Of a stretch of 39,868 bases of DNA, positions 1 through 7,050 are shown piece by piece. The position numbers were made by a program, and so were the translations under genes. How positions within the stretch are numbered: position 1 is the stretch's first letter; each line of letters begins with the position of its first letter. The notes under the pieces are model-generated. The model was not told where the DNA came from. It was given only the letters and a program-made list of their open reading frames with translations, and did not search any database. The stretch lies in contig JAJFFG010000073.1 of assembly GCA_021776825.1 (NCBI GenBank), positions 1 to 39,868 on the forward strand, in the 5' to 3' direction. Source of the DNA: Planctomycetota bacterium. Its GTDB lineage: Bacteria; Planctomycetota; JAJSAM01; JAJVHW01.

Positions 1-135
1 AATCGCCGCGCCTCCCAGTGTTGTCTGGTCGGCTCCGCGGGTGCGAGAGCTCTCACGCGAGAGCCACCCCCTCGGCCGCACCCTTGCGTGGCCTCATTCC
101 CCGCGTCACGGCGCTTGCGCTGACGCGCAACCGCC
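1..135 (+). repeat. Structured dispersed repeat, family 1, copy A (cut by window edge)
   Basis: This sequence recurs at 34766-34883, 34920-35064, 35100-35262, 39645-39777 and 39813 to the window end. The shared core includes TGGTCGGCTCCGCGG, then a variable hairpin, then TGGCCTCATTCCCCGCGTCA. It can fold: GGGTGCG (about 39-45) pairs with CGCACCC (about 79-85), enclosing GCTCTC/GAGAGC, and CGCGTCA pairs with TGACGCG near 103-126. In other copies the outer stem is GGCTGCG/CGCAGCC, a compensatory change. No coding capacity is apparent. Confidence 0.8.
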
Positions 136-500
136 CCGCCCGCTGGGGTTGCGCGCGCGATGCGGGTCCGATGGCGCTCGGCGAGCGGTTCCCGTCGTGC
201 GGACGGCCATCGGTCGAGGACGTCACGGCTCAGCGGCGGGAATCACCATCACTCGAGCGCATCACCGTCATCGCCGACGTGCGCCAGCCACCGATGCCGC
301 CCGCGCGATCCGTCGTCGGCGCGGGTGGGTCAGGAGACCCACCCCTACGACGCCGTCGACCAAGCGGATCTCGTCGTACGGGCGGATCTCCTGATCCGCC
401 CCGCCCGCGGGGTCACGGGCGGGCGATCCGGGTCCGATGGCGCTCTGCGGACGTCATCGCTGACGCGGGCGGCCATCGGTCGATCTCGCGGCTGCGTTCG
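131..500 (+). repeat. Second dispersed repeat family: two bodies and two palindromes
   Basis: Two copies of a second repeat body lie here (about 131-226 and 402-500), sharing GGTCCGATGGCGCTC and GCGGCCATCGGTCGA-like blocks. Related bodies follow the palindromes at 14697 and 35310. Two short palindromes are included: 323-344 (minus orientation, stem GGGTGGGTC/GACCCACCC) and 380-401 (stem GGGCGGATC/GATCCGCCC), both with a four-base loop (TCCT read in the repeat's own orientation). Long open frames through here are low-complexity by-products of high GC. I see no gene between 1 and 698. Confidence 0.75.
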
Positions 501-603
501 ACACGCGTTGGCCTTCGCCCACGCGCGACCCCGCCAACGCCGTTCAATTCCGCCTAGAAACCTGCCCGCCGCGTATCAGACGGACCACACGTGGCACTTC
601 TAG

Positions 604-628
604 GTGGCGCCCTTCGCAGCGGCGCCAC
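604..628. terminator. Hairpin between repeat region and the 699 gene
   Basis: GTGGCGCC (604-611) pairs perfectly with GGCGCCAC (621-628) across a 9-base loop. It lies about 70 bases beyond the stop codon of the minus-strand gene ending at 699, so it may end that transcript. There is no clear T-run, so this is only a candidate. Confidence 0.4.
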
Positions 629-698
629 TCGTGTGCGGGGCGTGTCCTGTCCGGTGAAATGAGATCGTGACCTCCTCTCGATCCGGCAGGCCGCCCCG

Positions 699-1352
699 TC
701 ACTCCCCTTCGTCGGGCTCGTCAGGCTTCGGAGTGCTCTCCTCAGCCTCGTCCGGCGTGCTGGGCTTCACCTCGACCTCGATGGGCTCGAAGGGCGCCTC
801 GGCCCCCTCCTTCGCCAGCGACATCGCCCAGTCCATGAGTTCGTTCACCGTCGGCTGCGGGATACCGGTGCGCTGGACGACCACGTCCACGGTCTCGATG
901 TTCTTCGCCCAGCCGTCGGCCTGCCCCTGGTTCTGCCCCTTGCCACCGCCTCGTATTCGCGATACCGCCGTGCCCACGGCAACCCCAGTCACGGGGAAGC
1001 CGCTCTCCGCGAATGCCACCGCGTAGACCTCCCAGAGCTCGTCCTGGAACTCGGCGATCTCGTCGGCAGCCGGCTCCGAGGGCAGTCCCAGGACGACGAC
1101 GAACTCGGTCTGATTCTCGTACTGCTGAATCTGCCAGACGGAGCCTTTGGGGAACGCCCTTCCGAACGCTTCATCGAACGCAAGCTGCCCCTCGGTGAGC
1201 GCCTGCACGGACTCGAACTTGGACTCGACTTTCGGCCAGATGACGAAGTAGCTGACGACGCAGCACAGCATCAGCAGCCCGCCGAGAATCGCGGCGATGA
1301 GGAGGACGACCTTGCCTGCGCTCCACCCCGCGCCACTACCACCGTTCGACAT
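699..1352 (-). CDS. Membrane-anchored protein of unknown function
   Basis: About 217 residues. The chosen ATG at 1352 has GAGGGAGA just upstream; a GTG seven codons earlier is possible but would bury that ribosome site. After a short Gly/Ser-rich start there is one strong membrane segment (VVLLIAAILGGLLMLCCVVS), so the rest is either periplasmic or a cytoplasmic tail depending on topology. The central part is a mixed alpha/beta region with no motif I recognise, and the C-terminal 35 residues are acidic and rich in Pro and Glu. It starts 69 bases after the stop of the thioredoxin-like lipoprotein gene on the same strand and may be cotranscribed with it. I cannot assign a function. Confidence 0.75.
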   Translation of the reverse strand: MSNGGSGAGWSAGKVVLLIAAILGGLLMLCCVVSYFVIWPKVESKFESVQALTEGQLAFDEAFGRAFPKGSVWQIQQYENQTEFVVVLGLPSEPAADEIAEFQDELWEVYAVAFAESGFPVTGVAVGTAVSRIRGGGKGQNQGQADGWAKNIETVDVVVQRTGIPQPTVNELMDWAMSLAKEGAEAPFEPIEVEVKPSTPDEAEESTPKPDEPDEGE

Positions 1353-1421
1353 CACTCGTTCTCCCTCGCCCACCGATCGTGGTGGTATCCAACAGCCCGA
1401 TCAGCGGGCGGTTCGCCGCGG

Positions 1422-2072
1422 CTACTCGTCCTCGTCCATCGTCGCGAACTCCAAGCACGTCTCGATGTCCTCGAGGACGCGCTCGGCGGGCTGGACGTCG
1501 TCCGTCGTCGACATCACCTCGCCGGTGGAATCTGCCCAGTGGATCACCGGGATGCTCGAGACGTGGTGCTTCTTGGCCCACGCCTTCTCTTCGTCGAGGT
1601 CCACCAGGATCGCTACGAACTCCGCGTTGATCTTGGCCACCACTCTCTCGTCGCTCAGCGCCTCACGGGCGAGCACCTTGCAGAACGTTCACCACGTCGC
1701 CGTGTAGAAGAACATCACCGGCTTGCCGCTCTTCGCGGCGATCGCGAGGCCCTTGTCGGCGCCGACGACGTACGGGATCTTCTCCATGTACGACGCGAAC
1801 TTGCCTTCGGGCGTCTCCTCCGCCGCCGTGTCGTCCGTGGCGGTTTCATCCGCCGCCGGCTCGACGTCCGCGGGCGTCTCGTCCGTCGGCGTACGCGAGT
1901 CGGGAGCGACGGCACCAGCGGGCTGAGACCCACTCGGCGGCAACGCGGGGGACACGGTCGGAGGCGCTTCCGCGGTGATGGGCTGGGGTTCGCTCACCAC
2001 CTCTTCCCCGCCGCACGCAGCGAGTGGGACCGTGACCACGACGAGCAGCAGACCAACGACAAGACTTCGCAT
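1422..2072 (-). CDS. Thioredoxin-fold lipoprotein, probable selenoprotein (UGA at 1689-1691)
   Basis: The frame runs 127 codons from ATG at 2072 (AAAGGAG nine bases upstream), meets TGA at 1691-1689, and continues in the same frame to TAG at 1422; total 216 residues. The TGA is preceded by FFYTATW and followed by TFCK, so it occupies exactly the first cysteine of a thioredoxin W-C-x-x-C site, giving UxxC. The fold continues past it: a VDLDEEKAWAKKHHV stretch and the cis-proline motif SSIPVIHW. The N terminus is a lipoprotein signal with lipobox LAAC, followed by a roughly 70-residue Pro/Thr/Glu/Ala-rich tether, so the domain should face the periplasm. UxxC thioredoxin-like proteins are known selenoproteins. 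Alternatives are a nonsense mutation or a sequencing error in a Cys codon; the lack of any other defect and the exact position favour Sec. A candidate SECIS hairpin follows. Confidence 0.8.
1653..1674 (-). promoter_or_regulatory. Candidate bacterial SECIS hairpin
   Basis: On the minus strand GCTCGCC (1674-1668) pairs with GGC then GAGC (1662-1660, 1656-1653), with a three-base bulge on the 3' side and a five-base loop CGTGA (1667-1663). The loop begins 22 bases after the UGA and has a G at its second position, matching the usual spacing and loop guanine of bacterial SECIS elements. The bulged U is on the 3' rather than the 5' arm, so the match to the E. coli type is incomplete. Confidence 0.5.
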
Positions 2073-2146
2073 CGATGAGCTCCTTTCGGGCCGCGCATCC
2101 TACGCGCCCACGCCGCTCGGGGACACACGGGTCGGAGCGAGCGGTC

Positions 2147-3916
2147 TCAGAGAGCGATGCCGTACTCGTCCCAGCGTCGATCCACGAGATCCCGCGTGGC
2201 GTCGTCCACAGCCATGACCTCCGGGTACCACGGCTTCATCCGACAGTCCCACACCACCGGCGGCTCCAGCCCGACGTGGAAGCGAGCGACGTGCTGCTCG
2301 CGACCGTGAAGGTCGGCCGCCGGCTCCATGCGCGTGAAGGCGGTCCAGAGGAAGAGCTCGGAGGTCGCGGTGGCCTCCTCGACGTCGTCGACGAGGACGA
2401 CGAGCGGCCACTCCGCGAAGAGGACCGACGCCGCCACGCGCTCCGCCTGGCCTGGTTCCTCGTCGTACGGACGGCCCTGGACGACGAGACACCCCGCGCA
2501 GAATGGTCGCGCCGCGTCGACACCGTCCGGCAGCGTCGGATCGCCCCACCCGTGCGGGAGCTCGCGGATCGGCTCGCCGAGCCCGAGGAGCAGGCACTTG
2601 CTCCCTCTGTTGACCTTCGGGCCAGTGTAGTCGAGCGTGTCCTGCGCCGTCTGGCTGATCACGATGAGGTCTCGCCGCCAGTCGACGCGGGCGAGGATCG
2701 TCTCGAGCACCGTCGGGAAGTCCGTCAGGTCGACGTCCTGATCCGTCAGGAAGACGAACTTCTGCAGCGAGAGCTGCCCCTCGCCCAGGATGCGGAACCC
2801 CGAGACGATCGCCTCGCGCGGATACCGATCCCGCACGACTGCAGCGGCCAGGCTGTGGAACCCGGTCTCGCCGTAACTCCAGAGCTTCCGCACGCTGGGC
2901 ATCACCAGCGGGAACAGCGGCGAGAGCAGGTCCTGCAGGAAGTCGCCGATGTAGAAGTCCTCCTGCCGCGGCCGCCCCACGCACGTGGCGGGGAAGATCG
3001 CGTCGCGACGCCGGAAGACCTGATCGACGTCGAACACCGGGTAGTCGTGGACGAGGCTGTTGTAACCGTAGTGGTCGCCGAAGGGCCCCTCGGGCGTGCG
3101 CACGCCGGCCCGCAGTCGACCGCTGATCGCGAACTCGCAGTCGGCGATCAGCGGATGCGGCGCCTTGCCCTTCACCCGGCGCAGTCGCTCCCCGAGCAGC
3201 AGGCTGGCGAGCAAGAGCTCCGGCACGTCCTCGGGCAGCGGCGCGATGGCGGCCAGCATCAATGCCGGCGACCCGCCCAGGAACACCGTGGCCGGGAGAT
3301 CCTCGCCGCGGCCCTCCGCCACCGACAGGTGGAACCCGCCGCCCTTGTGGATCTGGAAGTGCATGCCGGTCTGCGTCGGCGAGTGGATCTGCATCCGGTA
3401 CATGCCGACGTTGTGCTTCCCCGAGACGGGATGCTGGGTGTACACGAGCGGCAGCGTGAGGAACGGGCCACCATCACTGTGCCAGCCGGTGAGTGCCGGG
3501 AGGCGATCGAGCCGGGGCGCCTCGGCGACCTCCGTGACCGGACCGCGGCGCACGCTCTTCATGCCGACGCGGAGCCCGTCGAAGGCCACGTCGCGGAAGT
3601 TCCAGAGTTTCCCCAGGCTCGGCGGGAGGAGCGTCTCCGCGGCTTCGACGACCCGCTCGACGAACTGACGCGGGCGGTCCCCGAACGAGAGTTGGGTGCG
3701 CTCGAGGGTGCCGAACAGGTTCGTCACGACCGGGAAATCCGCTCCGCGGGGGTTCCGGAACAGCAGCGCCGGGCCGCCGGCGGCCACCCCCCGGCGATGA
3801 ATCTCCGGGATCTCCAGGTTCGGATCGGCCTCGACGGTGATCTCGACGAGGTCCTCGCGCGCGCGGATTAGGGAGAGGTAATCCCGGAGGTCGCGGACGG
3901 GCTCGGAGGCACTCAC
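2147..3916 (-). CDS. UbiD-family prenylated-FMN decarboxylase
   Basis: About 589 residues from GTG at 3916 (VSASEPVRDL). Family hallmarks are clear: an N-terminal RDYLSLIRAREDLVEI segment, the central cofactor/metal region KHNVGMYRMQIHSPTQTGMH with the following HKGGG, and the EGPFGDHYGY motif that carries catalytic acid residues in UbiD/Fdc enzymes. Such enzymes carry out reversible non-oxidative decarboxylation of aromatic or unsaturated acids using prenyl-FMN. In many bacteria without UbiA-type ubiquinone the role is in menaquinone synthesis, but substrate cannot be read from sequence. No UbiX-like prenyltransferase lies in the window. It diverges from the FHA gene at 4022. There is no Shine-Dalgarno before the GTG; longer starts up to 4012 would overlap the divergent promoter and are unlikely. 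Confidence 0.9.
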   Translation of the reverse strand: MSASEPVRDLRDYLSLIRAREDLVEITVEADPNLEIPEIHRRGVAAGGPALLFRNPRGADFPVVTNLFGTLERTQLSFGDRPRQFVERVVEAAETLLPPSLGKLWNFRDVAFDGLRVGMKSVRRGPVTEVAEAPRLDRLPALTGWHSDGGPFLTLPLVYTQHPVSGKHNVGMYRMQIHSPTQTGMHFQIHKGGGFHLSVAEGRGEDLPATVFLGGSPALMLAAIAPLPEDVPELLLASLLLGERLRRVKGKAPHPLIADCEFAISGRLRAGVRTPEGPFGDHYGYNSLVHDYPVFDVDQVFRRRDAIFPATCVGRPRQEDFYIGDFLQDLLSPLFPLVMPSVRKLWSYGETGFHSLAAAVVRDRYPREAIVSGFRILGEGQLSLQKFVFLTDQDVDLTDFPTVLETILARVDWRRDLIVISQTAQDTLDYTGPKVNRGSKCLLLGLGEPIRELPHGWGDPTLPDGVDAARPFCAGCLVVQGRPYDEEPGQAERVAASVLFAEWPLVVLVDDVEEATATSELFLWTAFTRMEPAADLHGREQHVARFHVGLEPPVVWDCRMKPWYPEVMAVDDATRDLVDRRWDEYGIAL

Positions 3917-3986
3917 GGAGCGAGTGTCCCCAGTCCGGGGCCCTGCACAAAGGTGCCTTGCAGGGTCACCTTCGCCATGACGCACG

Positions 3987-4015
3987 TTGCGCGCTCCGCT
4001 CTGCCTTCTCATAAT
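3987..4015 (+). promoter_or_regulatory. Sigma70-like promoter for the FHA gene
   Basis: TTGCGC (3987-3992), a 17-base spacer and CATAAT (4010-4015). The expected transcription start falls at about 4022, which is the GTG start codon itself, so the mRNA may be leaderless. Confidence 0.5.
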
Positions 4016-4021
4016 CGCAGA

Positions 4022-4999
4022 GTGAGCGACACCCGAACCTGTGACCTCTGCGGCACCGTGAACCTGCAGACCGCCGTCCGCTGCATCGCATGCGGTAGTT
4101 CCTTCCCGGACGCTGCCCCCCCGGTGGCATCCCCGAACGACCAGCAGTCCTCACGACGCCAGCGCGCGCCGGCCGAGGATCTCGATAGCTCCGCGCAGCA
4201 GGAGACGGTGCTCGAGCAAGTGCCGGACGACCTCGCGGCAGTGATCGAGGAGAAGCGGCGGGAGCGCGCGCGCGAGCGGGACCAGGACCGGATTCGCCGC
4301 GACGCGCCCGAGCCGACGCTGATCGAGCACGCCGGCACGGCGTCGCACCGGATGAGCGACGACGACAGCGTCCAGTTCGTCACGCGGCTGCTCATGCCCG
4401 ACGGCGATCGACGCACCATCGAGGTCGGAGCGCGCCCCATCGCTCTCGGCTCGGGGATCGACAGCTTGGGCGTGACGGGTGATCCGCGCGTGCTGCCGAC
4501 CGAGGGACACATCTTCGTCGAGCACGGCGCGCTGGTCGTGCAGCCCGGTGTGGAGGCCACGGGGGTCTACCGCCGCGTCCGGGACGAAGAGGTCCTTCAA
4601 GCGGACGACGTCATCCTGATGGGCGATGTCGCGGCCATGTACACAGGCGTCGCGGCCGCACCGCCGGTCGATGGTTCGCGCCAGGTGCTCGGTGGCAGCG
4701 CGAACACACCCTGCGGTCGTCTCACGTTCCTGCGCCGCGACGGCTCCGCCGGTCCCGTGCACGATCTGCCAGCCGGGAAGACGATCATCGGACGCACCGA
4801 CGGCCACCTGAACTTCCCGCACGACGCACGACTCTCACGGCGTCACGTCCGTTTCTTCGCGTCCGACCGGGGCGTGTCGGTCGAGGACCTCGGTAGCCGC
4901 AACGGCACGTACCTGCGTGTTCGCGGGCGTTCCGAGCTCGAGATCGGCGACGCGCTCCGCATCGGCTCAGCCGGTCTGCAGATCCGCGGACGAGCGTAG
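4022..4999 (+). CDS. Zinc-ribbon and FHA-domain protein
   Basis: 325 residues from GTG at 4022 (VSDTRTCDLCG). The first 30 residues form a four-cysteine zinc ribbon, CDLC and CIAC. A charged, probably helical Arg/Glu-rich linker follows. The middle (about residues 115-210) resembles a degenerate FHA beta-sandwich without the key residues. The C terminus (about 245-325) is a standard FHA domain with IIGRTDG, LSRRHVRF and the LGSRNGTYL loop, which binds phosphothreonine peptides in this family. No signal peptide or membrane segment is seen, so it should be a cytoplasmic reader in Ser/Thr-kinase signalling. It stands alone; its partner kinase is not in the window. An upstream ATG at 3953 or 3977 would overlap the promoter. 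Confidence 0.85.
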   Translation: MSDTRTCDLCGTVNLQTAVRCIACGSSFPDAAPPVASPNDQQSSRRQRAPAEDLDSSAQQETVLEQVPDDLAAVIEEKRRERARERDQDRIRRDAPEPTLIEHAGTASHRMSDDDSVQFVTRLLMPDGDRRTIEVGARPIALGSGIDSLGVTGDPRVLPTEGHIFVEHGALVVQPGVEATGVYRRVRDEEVLQADDVILMGDVAAMYTGVAAAPPVDGSRQVLGGSANTPCGRLTFLRRDGSAGPVHDLPAGKTIIGRTDGHLNFPHDARLSRRHVRFFASDRGVSVEDLGSRNGTYLRVRGRSELEIGDALRIGSAGLQIRGRA

Positions 5000-5109
5000 C
5001 CCGGCGACGCGACGGCCTCGACCCGCCTGAGCAGCCAACTGGCCGGCGCAGCGTCGATCGAACCGTCGTCGAGCCTGGGTGAGCGTGGTCTCGCGCTGAA
5101 TCGGCCCGC

Positions 5110-5138
5110 TTGCACACGTCCCGGCACCACGCTACAAA
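5110..5138 (+). promoter_or_regulatory. Sigma70-like promoter for the 5233-12709 operon
   Basis: TTGCAC (5110-5115), 17 bases, TACAAA (5133-5138). Transcription would begin near 5145, leaving an 88-base leader before the first gene. Nothing else is recognised in 5000-5232. Confidence 0.5.
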
Positions 5139-5232
5139 CGAGCCTGCTGGAGGCGCTGTGGGACGCGCGGGCAAGGGAGGACGCGTCCGCCCCGAGAGGG
5201 GTAGCGAATCGCTCCCGCAGGAGACGCACCGG

Positions 5233-7050
5233 ATGATGGGCACTCACTCACCGGAGCGCGGTGGGCGCGGTTTCGGAACGTGGCGCCGTTGGACACTGAC
5301 GCTGGCTGCGGCCGCGACGGTGGCCGGCGCTGCATTCCTGGTCCCGTCCGTTCCCGCTCCCGACGCGCACGCCGACGGACCGCCGCTCACGACGGACGAG
5401 GTCACGGAGTTGATCTCGCGCGCCGCGACGTACTCACGGCGGGTTCCCGGCAAGAAGCCACTGACGATCGCCGTCGTCGATGTCGAGGGCAACTCCCTCG
5501 GCGTCTTCAACATGACGGGCACGCGGGGTAACCGATCGGTCGCGCTATCGAAGGCCGCGACCGCGGCCTACTTCAGCAGCGACTTCGGGACGTTCACGAC
5601 CCGCACCGCCGCGTTCATCATTCAGGATCACTTCCCACCCGGCGTGCGCTTCGCGCCGGGCGGACCGCTCTACGGCGTCGAGTTCTCGAGCATCGCCACG
5701 AGCGACGTGAACGCGATCTACTACCCGCGTCCGCAGGACGTGGCGCCGGGCGTCACAGCGTTCAGCCTGCCCGAGATCGCTCAGGCGCGCGTGCGCGGCG
5801 AGCTCGGCGGAGTCGCCATCTACAAGAACGGCCGACGCGTCGGCGCGATCGGCGTCGACGACGGAGCGAAGCGGGCGACTCTGACGATCCCGACGAAGGC
5901 GATCATCAATGAGGAGACCTCGTACCGGCTCACGTTCCGCAAGCTCGAGCGAGGACGCAGCATGGAGCGGGTCGCGTTCAAGGCGGCTTCGGGCTTCCTG
6001 CCCGATCGATCGAAGCGCGCGGTGCGCATCACCGTCGACGGGTTCCGCCTCCCCTACAAGAGCCCGGTCGCTCTGAAGACGCGCCCGGTGTCCACGGTCG
6101 TTGCCGGCGTGGATGGCGACTTCGACCCGGAGTACCCCGTGCGCGACGCGTCGACGCTGGTCTCGCGCTTCGTTCCGCTCACGCTCGATCCGCCGGCCAC
6201 CGCCGGTGCGAACGCGCAGAGCTTCGAGGTGTTCGCGCCGGTGGCGTATCCGATCATCGCCAGCACGGACGGCAACCTCTCCGCCGCCGACGTGCAGCGG
6301 ATGCTCTGGCAGGGCGTTCAGCGCGCGAACATCACGCGCGCCGCGATCCGCCGGCCCATCGGCCTCGCGATGCAGTGCTGGGTCACTGTCGTCGACACGA
6401 ACGGGGCCGTCCTCGGCGTGGTCCGCACGCCCGATGCGACGCTGTTCTCCTACGACGTCGCCGTCCAGAAGGCGCGCACGGCGCTGCTCTTCTCCGACTC
6501 GAGCGTCGCGTGGGGCTGTCGCGGCCTCGGTCAGCACGCCCAGAACTACTACCCGGCCGGGCAGCAGAATCAGTCGACCGGCCCGATGTGGCAGCTCCAG
6601 GACGGCGTCACCGTCGGGCTGCTCACCGGTGCGTTCGGCTCGCCGCCCGACGCGCGCATCGCGAACGGGATCACGATCTTCCCCGGCGGAGTGCCGCTCT
6701 ACCGCAACGGCGCGGTCATCGGCGCCGTCGGCGTCTCGGGTGACGGAGTGGACCAGGACGACATCGTCGCGGACTTCGCGTCGGTCGGCTTCCAGGCGCC
6801 GCGCTCCATCCGCTGCGACAACGTCACGCCGGCTCAGCTCAAGAACTCGCTCCTCCGCGCCACGGCGCGACTCGGGGCGCTCGCGCCCGCCGGCCCGCTC
6901 GCGGACCCCGTCGCGCAGGAGGGCCTCGAGTTCTTCCAGGTGAAGCTCCGGCGCACGCGGACGCGCCTGAAGAGGCTCGAGTTCCGCGTGGCGGTGCCGT
7001 TCGTGAAGCACCCGCGCCACCCCGGTCCCGTCACGATCAGGGTGGACTGA
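5233..7050 (+). CDS. Exported protein with two GlcG/HbpS-like domains
   Basis: 605 residues from ATG at 5233, preceded by CAGGAGAC. The N terminus has an arginine pair and a hydrophobic stretch ending near DAHA (residue 47), so it is probably exported. Two regions (about 50-240 and 340-540) show the pattern of GlcG/HbpS haem-degrading-like domains: an xxAVVDxxGxxLGV strand-turn-strand (IAVVDVEGNSLGVFN; VTVVDTNGAVLGVVR), an alternating KA-rich helix, and a C-terminal PLYRNGxVIGAVGVSGD motif, clear in the second copy and as VAIYKNGRRVGAIGVDD in the first. The family includes haem-binding extracellular sensors and small-molecule binding proteins; ligand here is unknown. It is the first gene of an operon, overlapping the next by one base (TGATG), with an outer-membrane barrel and a ten-heme cytochrome, so a role in haem or redox handling is likely. 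Confidence 0.8.
   Translation: MMGTHSPERGGRGFGTWRRWTLTLAAAATVAGAAFLVPSVPAPDAHADGPPLTTDEVTELISRAATYSRRVPGKKPLTIAVVDVEGNSLGVFNMTGTRGNRSVALSKAATAAYFSSDFGTFTTRTAAFIIQDHFPPGVRFAPGGPLYGVEFSSIATSDVNAIYYPRPQDVAPGVTAFSLPEIAQARVRGELGGVAIYKNGRRVGAIGVDDGAKRATLTIPTKAIINEETSYRLTFRKLERGRSMERVAFKAASGFLPDRSKRAVRITVDGFRLPYKSPVALKTRPVSTVVAGVDGDFDPEYPVRDASTLVSRFVPLTLDPPATAGANAQSFEVFAPVAYPIIASTDGNLSAADVQRMLWQGVQRANITRAAIRRPIGLAMQCWVTVVDTNGAVLGVVRTPDATLFSYDVAVQKARTALLFSDSSVAWGCRGLGQHAQNYYPAGQQNQSTGPMWQLQDGVTVGLLTGAFGSPPDARIANGITIFPGGVPLYRNGAVIGAVGVSGDGVDQDDIVADFASVGFQAPRSIRCDNVTPAQLKNSLLRATARLGALAPAGPLADPVAQEGLEFFQVKLRRTRTRLKRLEFRVAVPFVKHPRHPGPVTIRVD

Noticed and set aside
1..600. Plus-strand open frames of 117-179 residues at the window start
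   Set aside because: They lie wholly in repeats shared with non-coding gaps elsewhere and have no conserved protein features.
1422..2072. Two separate small genes (1422-1676 and 1689-2072)
   Set aside because: They are in the same frame, split only by a TGA at the active-site Cys position, and the second lacks a ribosome site and fold of its own.
2075..3871. Long open frame on the plus strand opposite the UbiD gene
   Set aside because: No recognisable domains, Arg/Glu/Val/Leu-rich composition typical of antisense shadows in high-GC DNA, while the minus strand has a full UbiD enzyme.
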